From contig NZ_AJWX01000005.1 in the NCBI RefSeq assembly GCF_000263855.1, positions 186,001 through 250,000 of the forward strand: a stretch of 64,000 bases of DNA, given 5' to 3'. The position numbers were made by a program, and so were the translations under genes. A model generated the notes under the pieces. It worked only from the letters and a program-made list of their open reading frames with translations. It had not been told where the DNA came from and did not search any database. Positions 1 through 9,400 of the stretch are shown in pieces (positions within the stretch are counted from its first letter, which is position 1; the number at the start of each line of letters is the position of its first letter). Source of the stretch: Pseudomonas sp. M47T1. GTDB lineage: Bacteria; Pseudomonadota; Gammaproteobacteria; Pseudomonadales; Pseudomonadaceae.

Positions 1-1052
1 TGCTTGAGGAGTCAACACCCGAGGCGGATGCCGGCCGTGATGATTTCACCCAGGGTTACCGCAACCGCTTCCGCGCCATCCCAGAACTGACGCCCTACCG
101 CCCGCCATTACCCGCACCCCGCTCCCCACTGGTGGCACAAACCGCCGTGGTCACCGGCCCCGAGGGCGAAGAGATATTCACCGACGACCTGGGCCGCGTG
201 AAAGTGAAGTTCCAGTGGGACCGCGCCGCCCATAGCGGCGAGCACAGCAGTTGTTGGGTGCGGGTCGCCAGCAGTTGGGCCGGTGCCCAGTTTGGCGTCA
301 CCACCCTTCCACGCATTGGTATGGAAGTCATCGTCAGCTTCATGGACGGCCTGGCCGAGCGCCCGTTGATCACCGGCGCCGTGATCAACAGCCGCAACCT
401 GGCGCCTTACCCGCTGCCCGCAAACAAAAGCAAGACCGTGCTGCGCAGTCACAGCACGCCGCACACCGGCGGTTACAACGAGTTGAGCCTGGAAGACCGC
501 GCCGGGCAGGAAAAGGTGTACCTGCGCGCCCAGAAAGACCTGCAACAAGACGTACTCAACGACAGCCTCATCAACATCGGCAACGACCGCCGCGAACAGA
601 TAGCCAACGACAGTTTCACCCTGGTCAGCGGCGCGGAAAGCCGCACCACTGCGGGCAACCGCACCACGGTGCTGGAGGCCGACGACCTCACGTCCGTCAG
701 CGGTAACAGCTACACCCAGGCAGCGAAGGTACTGGTGGTGGAAGCCGGCACGCACTTGCACATCAAATCCGGCGCCAAGCTGAGCGTCGAGGCCGGCGCC
801 GAGTTCAGCGTGTTCGCGGGCGGCCACCACCTGGTGATCAATGGCGGCGGGATTTTCAGCAGCGTCCCCATCGTGCAGGGCGGCGCACCGTTGCCGGGCC
901 TCGCCAGGCCCGGCTCCAGCGCCCTGGCCGCCATCCCCCTCACCCCCGCGCAACTGGCACTGATGACCCTCACCCGGCAAAGCGCCGCCGATTTCTGCCC
1001 GCTGTGCGAAGCCTGCCGCGACGGGCTGTGCAACCTCAAGGAAAGCGCATGA
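1..1052 (+). CDS. vgrG: Type VI secretion spike protein VgrG (TssI), 3' part
   Basis: The reading frame is already open at the left edge (codons in phase from base 3), so the N-terminal part lies outside the window. The visible part begins in the typical YRNRF segment before the OB-fold, then shows VTGPEGEEI and GRVKVKFQWDR, the PRIGMEV/ITGAV strands of the gp5-like OB domain, the NELSLEDRAGQEKVYLRAQKD motif at the start of the beta-helix, and repeats forming the spike needle. A GTG at 132 is internal and is not the start. The C-terminus carries a Cys-rich end (CPLCEACRDGLC). VgrG trimers tip the T6SS tube and carry effectors. The stop overlaps the next start (ATGA), so it is co-translated with the adaptor and effector genes that follow. 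Confidence 0.93.
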   Translation, partial: LEESTPEADAGRDDFTQGYRNRFRAIPELTPYRPPLPAPRSPLVAQTAVVTGPEGEEIFTDDLGRVKVKFQWDRAAHSGEHSSCWVRVASSWAGAQFGVTTLPRIGMEVIVSFMDGLAERPLITGAVINSRNLAPYPLPANKSKTVLRSHSTPHTGGYNELSLEDRAGQEKVYLRAQKDLQQDVLNDSLINIGNDRREQIANDSFTLVSGAESRTTAGNRTTVLEADDLTSVSGNSYTQAAKVLVVEAGTHLHIKSGAKLSVEAGAEFSVFAGGHHLVINGGGIFSSVPIVQGGAPLPGLARPGSSALAAIPLTPAQLALMTLTRQSAADFCPLCEACRDGLCNLKESA

Positions 1053-1885
1053 TCAACAGTTGGCTGGACACTCAACAGCATTTGGGCCGCAGCGTTTACC
1101 TGATGCTCGACAGCGACGGCCAGCGTGACGCACGCAATGCGCTGATGGCCACGCTGGACTACCGCGACTACGTCGGCCTGTATGCGCAAACCGCAGCGGC
1201 GGCGCTGGTGGATCACGGTCCGTACCTGATGCCCCTCGACCCCCAGCACCCCACCGCGCACGCCTTGTTCAAGGCGGCGGATCAACACTGGGGGTGGCTG
1301 GCCAGCAGCGAGTTCACCATCACTGAATTGGTTGAACACTGGCGGCAACGGTTGATCGTAGGGCAGCGGCCGCAACAAGCGCTTTATCGCTTCCACGACA
1401 ACCGGGTGCTGGCCAAGGCGTTGGCCGCCCTACCCAAGGGTGAATATCCCGTCTACCTGGGGCCGATGGCCAGCGTGTGCTATTGGACGACCGAAGGATG
1501 GGCCGCTGTCGACAATCCGGCACCGGGGCCTCACCCCCCGCCGGACGATCCTGCCTGGTTGAGCCTGCCGCCAGCGGAGTCGGTACAGGCCGCCGTGCTC
1601 CACGACAACGCCTACCAGTATCTGCTAGCCGAACAGGTGGACGCCTTTGCCACCTTGGCCGCGGTGTGCAACCCCGGTGACTGGTTGAAAGAGCAATTGG
1701 CATTGGCGCAGACCTGGGGCTGGACGGCGCCCGAGCGTATTGCACTGGTGCTGGAGGCGAGCCTGATCGCCAAGGACAATACCCCGCCCCGGCATTGGCA
1801 GCCAAAGGAATTTGAATCACAAGATGATCATTTCGATCGGGTGCAGTACGCCTGGCGCAATGTACGGAAGGAAGCTCAATCATGA
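1049..1885 (+). CDS. DUF4123-family T6SS effector adaptor (Tap/TEC type)
   Basis: This 278-residue protein starts at the ATG that overlaps the vgrG stop by 4 bp. The N-terminal ~120 residues (VYLMLDSDG..., then DHGPYLMPL, followed by the SSEFTITELVEHWRQRL segment) fit the DUF4123 family. Such proteins, called Tap-1 or TEC, load a specific effector onto its partner VgrG in the cytoplasm and are not usually secreted. The position between vgrG and a lipase effector is the standard one, as in the vgrG-tap-tseL locus of Vibrio cholerae. The last ~150 residues, containing HDNAYQYLLAEQ, are probably the effector-specific part. The partner is inferred from gene order. The stop overlaps the start of the lipoprotein gene (ATGA). 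Confidence 0.85.
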   Translation: MINSWLDTQQHLGRSVYLMLDSDGQRDARNALMATLDYRDYVGLYAQTAAAALVDHGPYLMPLDPQHPTAHALFKAADQHWGWLASSEFTITELVEHWRQRLIVGQRPQQALYRFHDNRVLAKALAALPKGEYPVYLGPMASVCYWTTEGWAAVDNPAPGPHPPPDDPAWLSLPPAESVQAAVLHDNAYQYLLAEQVDAFATLAAVCNPGDWLKEQLALAQTWGWTAPERIALVLEASLIAKDNTPPRHWQPKEFESQDDHFDRVQYAWRNVRKEAQS

Positions 1886-2664
1886 GGAATCTTGCGCTAC
1901 TGGCCGCGGTTGCTGTGTTGACGGGCTGCTCCGGCGCCCCTAAGTCTGAAACCTTCACCTTCACGGCGGATCTGCCGCCCAACTTTGCCTATACCGCGAC
2001 CGTTAACTATGTGCCTGGGGCCGGCCAAACATGCACCGTGCCCCGGAAGGATAATTTGAAGCCTGTATTTAACCGCAAGTGGCGTGAGCGCTATCAACCT
2101 GACGCCGAGATCGAGATTCGCCGAGTTCGTAATGGCTGCGAGTTAGTCGTGCATAGCGTGGAGTTGGATATCAATGCCAGTTACGGCGATGACTCAGGCG
2201 ATATTGGTGTTGCCAAAGCCACCGTCGCCATTCGAGAGACCCTGGACGACCTGCATAAATCTTCATTTGACGCCGAAGGTAAACGTAGTTTTTCGGGGCA
2301 ATGCCAGTGGATGTTTCGTACAACAGGACCCTCGAGACGCATTGTGAAGATACTTGATTGCAAAAGTATAACCGCACATGGCGACCTGATCCGGAGCCGA
2401 CCATTTGCAGCTATAGAACTCAATCAACTATCAGGAAAAACCATCTCCTTAAAAATAAATTTAGCCACAGAGGAAAAGCCTTATTACAAAGGGTGGTGGG
2501 TACAAACCGACTTGGGTTGGCGGCCTTGTACTGGTCGTTGGGGCACAACAAACGAAGAGCGCTGTATAGACCCACCACAATTTACTGATTTCAAAATGCC
2601 AAACGGACAAACATGCACCGTTTATCCAAATTGCCAAGAGCGTGGAGACACAAATGTCGATTAA
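1882..2664 (+). CDS. Lipoprotein, candidate immunity protein for the adjacent lipase effector
   Basis: A 260-residue protein with a clear lipoprotein signal: MRNLALLAAVAVLTGC, with lipobox LTGC and the lipidated Cys at residue 16. The residue after Cys is Ser, which does not suggest inner-membrane retention, so an outer-membrane periplasmic lipoprotein is likely. No family is recognised for the mature part; it has several Cys (for example TCTV near both ends) that could form disulfides. It lies between the adaptor and the lipase, overlapping both. Immunity proteins of T6SS phospholipases (Tli proteins) are commonly periplasmic or lipoproteins encoded next to the effector, so immunity is the best guess from context. 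The 3' half is visibly more AT-rich than vgrG, as is common in exchanged effector cassettes. Confidence 0.65.
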   Translation: MRNLALLAAVAVLTGCSGAPKSETFTFTADLPPNFAYTATVNYVPGAGQTCTVPRKDNLKPVFNRKWRERYQPDAEIEIRRVRNGCELVVHSVELDINASYGDDSGDIGVAKATVAIRETLDDLHKSSFDAEGKRSFSGQCQWMFRTTGPSRRIVKILDCKSITAHGDLIRSRPFAAIELNQLSGKTISLKINLATEEKPYYKGWWVQTDLGWRPCTGRWGTTNEERCIDPPQFTDFKMPNGQTCTVYPNCQERGDTNVD

Positions 2665-4882
2665 CACGTCCTCACCTAAATCCATATCTCCACCCAATGG
2701 AAAAATCCATAACTGCCCCTTACAAGGTTACATCACGCACTTTCAATTGATTGATGAGTTTGGTGACGGGACGTTCTATGCCGGGCTACATTGGGAGGCC
2801 ACGGATTGCGAAGGGCAACACTATAACGGAAAGCTGGACCCCTACGGGATAGGCGAAGTAAATAACCACTTTTGCGGCCCAATCTTGTTATCGTTCAATG
2901 CTGTTTACTCCGGCAGCAATGAAATGTACACGCGGCTTTCTGATAGAGCGTTCTACCCCCTACCCATCACCGAACTCCAAGTCCGCGCCGAACAGACCGT
3001 CTATTGCAATCCTAACGGCAAACGCACCACCCTCAACCGAGCCCAGCACCCTGCCGAGCTATTCTGGCAAGTCGAAGTTCGTGACTTGGTCCGGCATGTC
3101 GCCCATCTCCCGCCTAAAGTCCCGGCATCGTTCCCCGCTCAAGCCGGGGCACGCGCACTTATTTGCAACGCGCCCTCTGTAGCACTATCAAATAAGTCAC
3201 CTGACGCTCAGCCTTTGTGCGGCTTGGCCTTGATGCCCAACAAGAAGCATATTCTGGAGGTTCGGCCACTTCGGGCGTTACGCCCTCTTTTTTCGACAGG
3301 CAATGAATTCTGCGCGCTAAACCTCTACCAGCTGGCACTCATGTCCACGCTCAGCTACACCGCGTTCGGCCAATCGCCCAACGAGCACCCGGTGACGGCG
3401 CAACAGGTGACCTTCCCGCACCAACCCACCAGCGGCAACTGGTTTGGTGAAGCACTGGGAAAATTCGAAGAGCTTTGGCAAGTAGACGCTGACCAGCCGA
3501 AACAGCCAAACTATTACCCTCTGCTTGAAGACGTCCCCTACTCCAAACGATTGGAGATCGCGCCGTTCGACCCAGAACTGTATCGCGAGCTAAACAGCGC
3601 CACTTTAGGCCCGGATCAGGAAAATCCCGCTTCGCTGCATTTCTTCGACGATACGGACCAAGCCGATTCCACCAACACCCAGGCCTTCATTTCCCACAGC
3701 GATGAAGTGGTCCTGATTGCCGTGCGCGGCAGTGCCCAACTGGCAGACTTCATCCGAGATGCCGACGCAACACAGGTTCCGTTCAAAGGAGGTGGCAGAG
3801 TTCATGACGGATTTCATGGTGCTACCCAAGCTCTGGAAGCATTCGTGACCACGTACCTGGATAAATTCCATACCACTCAAAAACTGCTCATAACCGGCCA
3901 CAGCCTCGGCGGCGCAATCGCCCTGCTGCTTTCCGAAGTCCTGCGACGTCGGCAAGGCTTTGACTACGATATTGTGCTTTACACCTACGGCGCCCCCCGC
4001 GCTGCAGACAGTACTTTCATCGACGGCGCCGCCGACTTGGTTCACTACCGCATGGTCAACCACGACGATCCAGTACCCAGCGTCCCGGCCCCCTGGATGA
4101 ACACCTCCTCACCCACCTATGGCGCAGGCTCGATACTAACGTTCGTCAACGTCCCCACAGGCATGACGCTGTTCGCAGCAGGCCTGGTCAACGCCCGCGG
4201 CGACCCATATGGACATCATGGCCACCTGCGCCATTTCATGCCCGTGACCTTCGAAAACGGCCACCGTTCTTCAATCCTCTGGGCGCCCGGCTGCGAAACC
4301 ATCACCCAGCACGCCTGCGCCAGGGCGCTGAAACAAACCGACGGCCTGCCGGAGCGGGCGCCACTTCTGGGCCAAATATTGCGCGGGGCCAACCACTCGA
4401 TGGTGGGCGGCTACATTCCCAACTGCTGGGCCACTTTGCGGCGTTGGCAGGAAGCGCTCGAAGGTCAAAGGAGCCTGGTGACCGAGCGCGAATTCGAATG
4501 GGTGGACCGAGCCTTGACGAGCATCAACCGCCAACTTGACGAGAGCCCCAGCTGGTTGGGTCAGGCCATGCAGGCTCGGCGCGAAGAACTTCAGCAAACT
4601 CTGCGCAATGAACGACGCAAAGTAGAAACAACCCAGCAGCGCCTCGCCACGCTGCGCTTCAAAACAGTCACGCAAAGCGACGTGTATGGTTCAGTGGCAG
4701 CCACGCCGCAGGTTCTCGCCAATGCGCTGGCCCGCTGGAACGCCCATCCGGACAACACCAGCGAACACCCATTGGCCATGGCGCCTGCGCTGGTCATGAG
4801 CGATGAAGAGGCCATCGCCACGATCATCGGCGGCCATGTGATCGGCGCGCCGTACACGTTCGATATCGACTCGATCACTTGA
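2654..4882 (+). CDS. Class 3 lipase T6SS effector (Tle2-like candidate)
   Basis: A 742-residue protein. I chose the ATG at 2654 because GGAG at 2644-2647 sits 6 bases before it; a GTG at 2642 is an alternative. The start lies inside the end of the lipoprotein gene. The middle holds a lipase class 3 fold: VLIAVRGS as the oxyanion strand, the nucleophile elbow GHSLGG with Ser417, and DPVP with Asp472 as likely triad aspartate; a His follows in the HHGHLRHF region. The ~300 residues before the lipase domain are family-unassigned and may bind VgrG or the adaptor. The C-terminal ~150 residues are charged and helical. Gene order matches V. cholerae vgrG-tap-tseL, whose TseL (Tle2) is a class 3 lipase attacking membranes of rival cells. 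Assignment to Tle2 is by context and lipase class, not by alignment. Confidence 0.8.
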   Translation: MSINTSSPKSISPPNGKIHNCPLQGYITHFQLIDEFGDGTFYAGLHWEATDCEGQHYNGKLDPYGIGEVNNHFCGPILLSFNAVYSGSNEMYTRLSDRAFYPLPITELQVRAEQTVYCNPNGKRTTLNRAQHPAELFWQVEVRDLVRHVAHLPPKVPASFPAQAGARALICNAPSVALSNKSPDAQPLCGLALMPNKKHILEVRPLRALRPLFSTGNEFCALNLYQLALMSTLSYTAFGQSPNEHPVTAQQVTFPHQPTSGNWFGEALGKFEELWQVDADQPKQPNYYPLLEDVPYSKRLEIAPFDPELYRELNSATLGPDQENPASLHFFDDTDQADSTNTQAFISHSDEVVLIAVRGSAQLADFIRDADATQVPFKGGGRVHDGFHGATQALEAFVTTYLDKFHTTQKLLITGHSLGGAIALLLSEVLRRRQGFDYDIVLYTYGAPRAADSTFIDGAADLVHYRMVNHDDPVPSVPAPWMNTSSPTYGAGSILTFVNVPTGMTLFAAGLVNARGDPYGHHGHLRHFMPVTFENGHRSSILWAPGCETITQHACARALKQTDGLPERAPLLGQILRGANHSMVGGYIPNCWATLRRWQEALEGQRSLVTEREFEWVDRALTSINRQLDESPSWLGQAMQARREELQQTLRNERRKVETTQQRLATLRFKTVTQSDVYGSVAATPQVLANALARWNAHPDNTSEHPLAMAPALVMSDEEAIATIIGGHVIGAPYTFDIDSIT

Positions 4883-4902
4883 ACCTGCCGGAGTGAACCC
4901 TG

Positions 4903-5211
4903 ATGTTGCAACGCCCGCTACCCGGCGCTGCCAAGCGTAGGCTGGCGGACTATGACGCTTGCTTGCCCACCAAGTTGCGAGCGGAAGCCGACAGCCTGAT
5001 CCGCTACCTGCACGACTTGCTTGGCGTTGCGTACGGTTTGCCCTTGGTGCGACAGCGCTCGAATCGGCGAGATCGCTGGTCGACCTTTGCGCTTTACATG
5101 CTGGCGGGTTGGTCCAGCACTCAAGTTTCCGCGGCCATGACGACGGGGTTCAAGCTGTATTACTCGGGGGGCCCCGTAGTGGACGCCGTCATGGGTGAGC
5201 ACTACCCATGA
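4903..5211 (+). CDS. Small unknown protein downstream of the lipase effector
   Basis: A 102-residue frame begins 20 bp after the lipase stop, with GGAG about 10 bases ahead of the ATG. It has no signal peptide; a hydrophobic stretch around WSTFALYMLAGW is short for a membrane segment. It is basic and probably helical. I recognise no family. Same strand and tight spacing suggest it belongs to the effector cassette, either as a second immunity gene or as a remnant. The stop overlaps the next frame by 17 bp, so the two may once have been one gene or may be translationally coupled. Confidence 0.45.
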   Translation: MLQRPLPGAAKRRLADYDACLPTKLRAEADSLIRYLHDLLGVAYGLPLVRQRSNRRDRWSTFALYMLAGWSSTQVSAAMTTGFKLYYSGGPVVDAVMGEHYP

Positions 5212-5620
5212 CCTGCATGAGTGGTGGGTCACTCGCCATACGCGCAAAATCCTGCAACCTTCGGATCAGATCGCCGCCCAGCAGCGGGCGATGATCGAGT
5301 GGCTCGACTTTCTCAAAAGAGTGATGGACGGATATGGCATACCTGACCTGAAGAAAGGCTCGGGCATTGGCATGGGCGCCGCCACACGCTGGCGCCAGCA
5401 ATTCCTGCTATTGATCGAATCACAGGGCCACACCGAACGACTCCAATGGATAACCTGGATGCGCAAGCGACGAAACATTGAAATCCAACAGTACGTGCGA
5501 GAAGGGGGCGTGGTTGAAAAAAGCGACGCGCTCCGTGTTCCGGCAAAGAGCGCGTACCGGCGGCAAAATCACAAAAAAGAAAACAACGGCTGGTCACTCG
5601 CGGTGCGGCAAAACGAATAG
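5195..5620 (+). CDS. Small basic unknown protein, end of the vgrG cassette
   Basis: A 141-residue frame starting at GTG 5195 inside the end of the preceding frame; no in-frame ATG is near. It contains a Trp- and Arg-rich central part (TRWRQQF, RLQWITWMRKRRN) and a very basic tail. It has no signal peptide and no family I can name. The AT-rich stretch after it separates it from the following regulator gene, so it closes the cassette. It could be a cytoplasmic protein linked to the effector, or the second half of a gene split by a frameshift near 5200. Confidence 0.4.
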   Translation: MSTTHDLHEWWVTRHTRKILQPSDQIAAQQRAMIEWLDFLKRVMDGYGIPDLKKGSGIGMGAATRWRQQFLLLIESQGHTERLQWITWMRKRRNIEIQQYVREGGVVEKSDALRVPAKSAYRRQNHKKENNGWSLAVRQNE

Positions 5621-5700
5621 GCTGCGGTAACACTGTCGGTGGTCATCATGAGGTACGTCCTTGAGCAGTTGACAACAATTGGAAAACCAAAATCACAGAA

Positions 5701-5750
5701 TGCTAATTTATTTATCAATAGCTAAATGCAATTTACTGATTGCTAATGCA
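5701..5750 (+). promoter_or_regulatory. AT-rich region with three spaced GCTAA repeats before the XRE gene
   Basis: Three near-direct repeats with core GCTAA begin at 5702, 5721 and 5742, so they are about two helical turns apart (19 and 21 bp). They lie immediately upstream of a small HTH gene in the most AT-rich stretch of the area. The arrangement is what would be expected for cooperative operators used in autoregulation. This is an inference from spacing; no consensus is known to me. Confidence 0.3.
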
Positions 5751-5766
5751 TTGTCAGTATCGATGG

Positions 5767-6147
5767 ATGGATATCAAAACCCTTCGAATCGAAGCGCTGC
5801 GTCAAGTCATCGGCACCCGAAGCCAAAAAGACTTTGCCGACCTTCACGACCTCGACGCCTCTTATCTCTCCCAAATCCTCAATGGCCATCGCGTGCTCGG
5901 GGAGAAAGCGGCGCACAATCTGGAACAGAAAATTGGCCTGGTCATGGGCACGCTGGTGCATCCGCCAACCGCCTGGCAAGAAGTGCCTCCAACTGCGTCC
6001 AACGTGGATGGGTTATTGGAAAATGCCGATCCTCGGGCGTTGGAAATCATCAAGAAGCTGACGCTGGCCGTCGCACGCGGCAAGCTGAGCGCCGAGGATA
6101 TGGCCATCCTGGCTGGGCTTGCCGATATCTTGCAGAAGCGTAAGTAA
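5767..6147 (+). CDS. Small XRE-like helix-turn-helix regulator
   Basis: From ATG 5767 the product is 126 residues; TTG 5740 and ATG 5746 in the same frame are alternatives, and none has a strong ribosome site. The first ~60 residues form a Cro/CI-type HTH: RSQKDFADLHDLDASYLSQILNG, where the SYLSQIL helix is the probable recognition helix. The C-terminal half (DPRALEIIKKLTLAVARGKLSAEDMAILAGLADIL) is helical and could dimerise. Such proteins are often phage-derived or control neighbouring exported proteins. The 5' side has repeated GCTAA elements that may be its operators. Its target is not known; the autotransporter lies 335 bp downstream on the same strand. Confidence 0.65.
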   Translation: MDIKTLRIEALRQVIGTRSQKDFADLHDLDASYLSQILNGHRVLGEKAAHNLEQKIGLVMGTLVHPPTAWQEVPPTASNVDGLLENADPRALEIIKKLTLAVARGKLSAEDMAILAGLADILQKRK

Positions 6148-6481
6148 ACCGCGCCGGATTTGGATGACCTGCACGTCAAGTGATCCTGACGCCTGAACCT
6201 GCGTAACCGCCGAGTCGTAGCCACTGCCGCCCTGCTCCACTGGCCCTCGCATGCACCTGAGATCTTCAGCAAGGCGCTGGCCCCGCGCAGCCTGCCGGCA
6301 GCGGCTGCGGGTCATTAAGTCGCCGAGTAGCAATTGAGATACATTAAGCTACATTACATGGACAAAAGAGCGACCCTGAACAGTCGGCTTGTTGTCACGG
6401 CGGGCAAGTCAAACGGCGTAGAAGCACAAAAAGGGGCAAAAAGCCCAGGCATCAGGGACGCGCACGCACATGGAGGTTCGC
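6148..6481. other. Intergenic stretch before the autotransporter
   Basis: No convincing gene. Bases 6190-6320 can be read as a short open piece ending in TAA after GGCTGCGGGTCAT, with coding-like composition but no start or recognisable product, so it may be a gene remnant. An AT-rich part at 6335-6365 with two TACATTA copies (6351 and 6361 approximately) may hold the autotransporter promoter. The ribosome site GGAGG is at 6472-6476. Confidence 0.35.
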
Positions 6482-9400
6482 ATGTCCCTGTACCGCACGG
6501 CGGGTGCCCTGCCGGCAAAGCACTGCAACGCCCTGTTCCTGGCCATCACCAGCGCCCTTCTGGCCGCTGGCAGCGAAACCGCTCAAGGCGCGTGTGGCCC
6601 GTTGGCCGCTGGCAACTACAGCGTCAGCCAAAGCTGCACGCCCACCGCTGGCAACGAAGCCAGCCTCACCACCCTGGCCGGTACCACCATCGGCACCACG
6701 GCCGGGGTGTCGGTACTGGCGCGGGCCACCAATGCCAATGCCGGCATCACCCTCAATGGCACCACGGTAACCTCAACCCCGCCCTCGGCCTTGAACGCGG
6801 TGCTGGCGCAGGTACTCGGCCTCGTCACACCTGGCACCGCCAGTGTGCAGGTGGGCAGCGGCAGCAACCTGGTTCAACTGATCGGTGCCGGCCAGGATGG
6901 CATCGGCGTAAGCAACGCCGGCTCGGGCCTGTCAACGGTGTCGGTGGCCAGTGGTGCGGTGCTCACTATCCGCAATAACATCACCGGCACTGAGCACGAC
7001 GGTATCGACGTCAATGCCTCCGGCGGTGGCGACATCAGTTTCAACCATGCCGGCACGGGCACCATCACCACCTATGGCGGCAACGGTATCTGGCTGAAGG
7101 CCACGGGCAGCGGCAACGTCACCGCGAACGTGGGCGCGGGCAACACCCTGATCGTCGATAACAACGACCCGCTCTCTGCGGGTGATCCCAATCTGGATGA
7201 CGAGAATGACCCCCAGGCCGGCACCGGTAACCACGCCGGGGTGCATACCCGTGCGATCAACGGCAACACCACGGTCACCAACGCCGCCACCCTCATGGGC
7301 ATGGGCACCAATGCCTTCGGCATCTTCACCGAAGGCGGTACCGGCAGCACGCAACTGACCAACAGCGGCACCATCACCACCAATGGCCTCAACGGCTTCG
7401 GCATCCGCGCGGTGTCCACCACGGGCAGCGTCAACGTGGTCAACAGTGGCGCCATCACCACCACGGGCGGCGGTGGCCACGGTATCTACGTCAACGACAA
7501 TGTCGGTTCCACCGGTTCGATCAGCATCGAGAACAATGGCGCTCTTGAGGTGGGCAACGCCGCCGACACCGTCGGCTCGCGGGCGCTTTATGTGATCAAG
7601 CGTGGCACTGGCGACGTTTCGGTCAGCGGCAGCGGCGACATTATTGTGCACGGTGGCCTGAATACCTTGCGCGCCTTCGGCATCCTGATTACCGCCGCCA
7701 GCAATGCACGTGTCGCCTACAGCGGCGATATCGTTGCCAGTGGCGCGGCTGCGGGGGGTATACGCGTGGACGCGGCCACGGGCAATGTGGTCATCGACTA
7801 CAGCGGCGAGCGCATCGAAACCTTCAATGGCAACGCCAACGCCATCTACGCCACGGCGCCCCAGGGCAGCGTGGTAATCAACGCCAGCGGCACGCTCATT
7901 ACTCACTCCAACACCGGCAGCGGCGAGGGCAGTGGCTTCGGCTCGTTTGGCCTGCAGGCCCTGACGGGCGGCGGCGATGTCAGCGTGACCTTCAGCGGCA
8001 CCCGCATCGACGTGAATGGCGCGGGCGCGGCCATACTGGCCGGCAATGCCTTCGACGTCGGAACCGGCACGGGCGCCGTGGCGGTGAGCAACAGCGGTGA
8101 ACTGATTGCACGAGGTAACAATCAACGGGGTATTCGAACGCAGTCGACCACCGGTACGCAAACCCTCGTCAACCAGGGTGCTATCACTACCCTGGGCGCC
8201 ACCGCCAGCCAGGGCATCCTGGCCGAGGCCACGGGGGCCGCGGACATCAGCGTCGACAACAGCGGCAACATCACCACCCACGGCAGCCAATCCTCGGCCA
8301 TCGACGCGCTGACCCAGGGCGGCACCGTGGTCGTCGACAACAGCGCGGTACTGTCCGGCGGCTGGGGCACCAGCACCGGCGTATCACTGGGTGGCACTAC
8401 CCAGACACTCACCAACACCGGCACCATCAGTGCCCTCAGCGACATTGCCGTGCTGGGTGATGCCAGCGGCCCCGACGCTACCCTGGCCCTCACCAACAGT
8501 GGCGAGATCGAAGGCGCTATCAACGCGGCAACGTCCCAAGTCAGTATCAGCAACCTTGGGTTATGGACGCTGCGCAACTACGCCGACAGCGACGGCGATG
8601 GCGTCCGCGATACCTGGGGCGTGGCCCGCAGCAACCTGGGCACTGCCAGTGGCAACAGTATCGATAACCTGGGTACCCTGAGCCTGGCGGCGCAGCCGGC
8701 CACGGGCATCACCACCTTCGACACCAGCGGTGCCTTTGTGCCGCTGGGCCAGGCGGCCAACGCACCGGTATTGGGCGGTGCGGTGCAAGCGCAGTTGCTG
8801 GGGGTGCAAACCTTCACCAACAGCGGCGTGATCGACCTCACCGGTGGCAGCGATAAGGTGGGCAATGTGCTGCTGATCAGCAATGCCCAAGTGGCGGGCA
8901 GCGACGGCGGTGGCGTGTTTGTTTCCAACGGCGGCCGCCTGCTGCTCAATACTGAACTGAACGAAGGCGGCGCCAACAGCCGCTCGGACATGCTGGTGGT
9001 GGACTCGACGCAAACGGGCGCGGGTGGCGCCACGGGCCTTGTGGTCAACAACGTCGGCGGCCGTGGCGCCCTGACCCAGGGCAACGGCATTGCCGTGGTG
9101 ACCCTGCTCGACAGTAGCGCCGCAGCGAGCAGCGCCGATGCCTTCAGCCTGGCGCGGCGGGTGGTGGCCGGGCCGTATGAATACCAGCTGTACCGGGGCG
9201 CCGAAAATGGCAGTGGCACCGGTACCTGGTACCTGCGCTCCGACGTGGAGCCCACCCCGCCAGACCCCACCCCGCCCTCGCCGCCCGAACCACCCGAGCC
9301 ACCGCAACCGCCAACGCCGAACTACCGGCCCGAGGTCTCTCTATACGGTGCGTTGCCGGCCTTGGCGCTGGTGTATAACCGCACCTTGATCGACACGCTG

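Noticed and set aside
6932..8290. 452-codon minus-strand frame within the autotransporter
   Set aside because: The repetitive passenger sequence gives long antisense frames; the product is low-complexity Ala/Asp/Gly and has no start signal.
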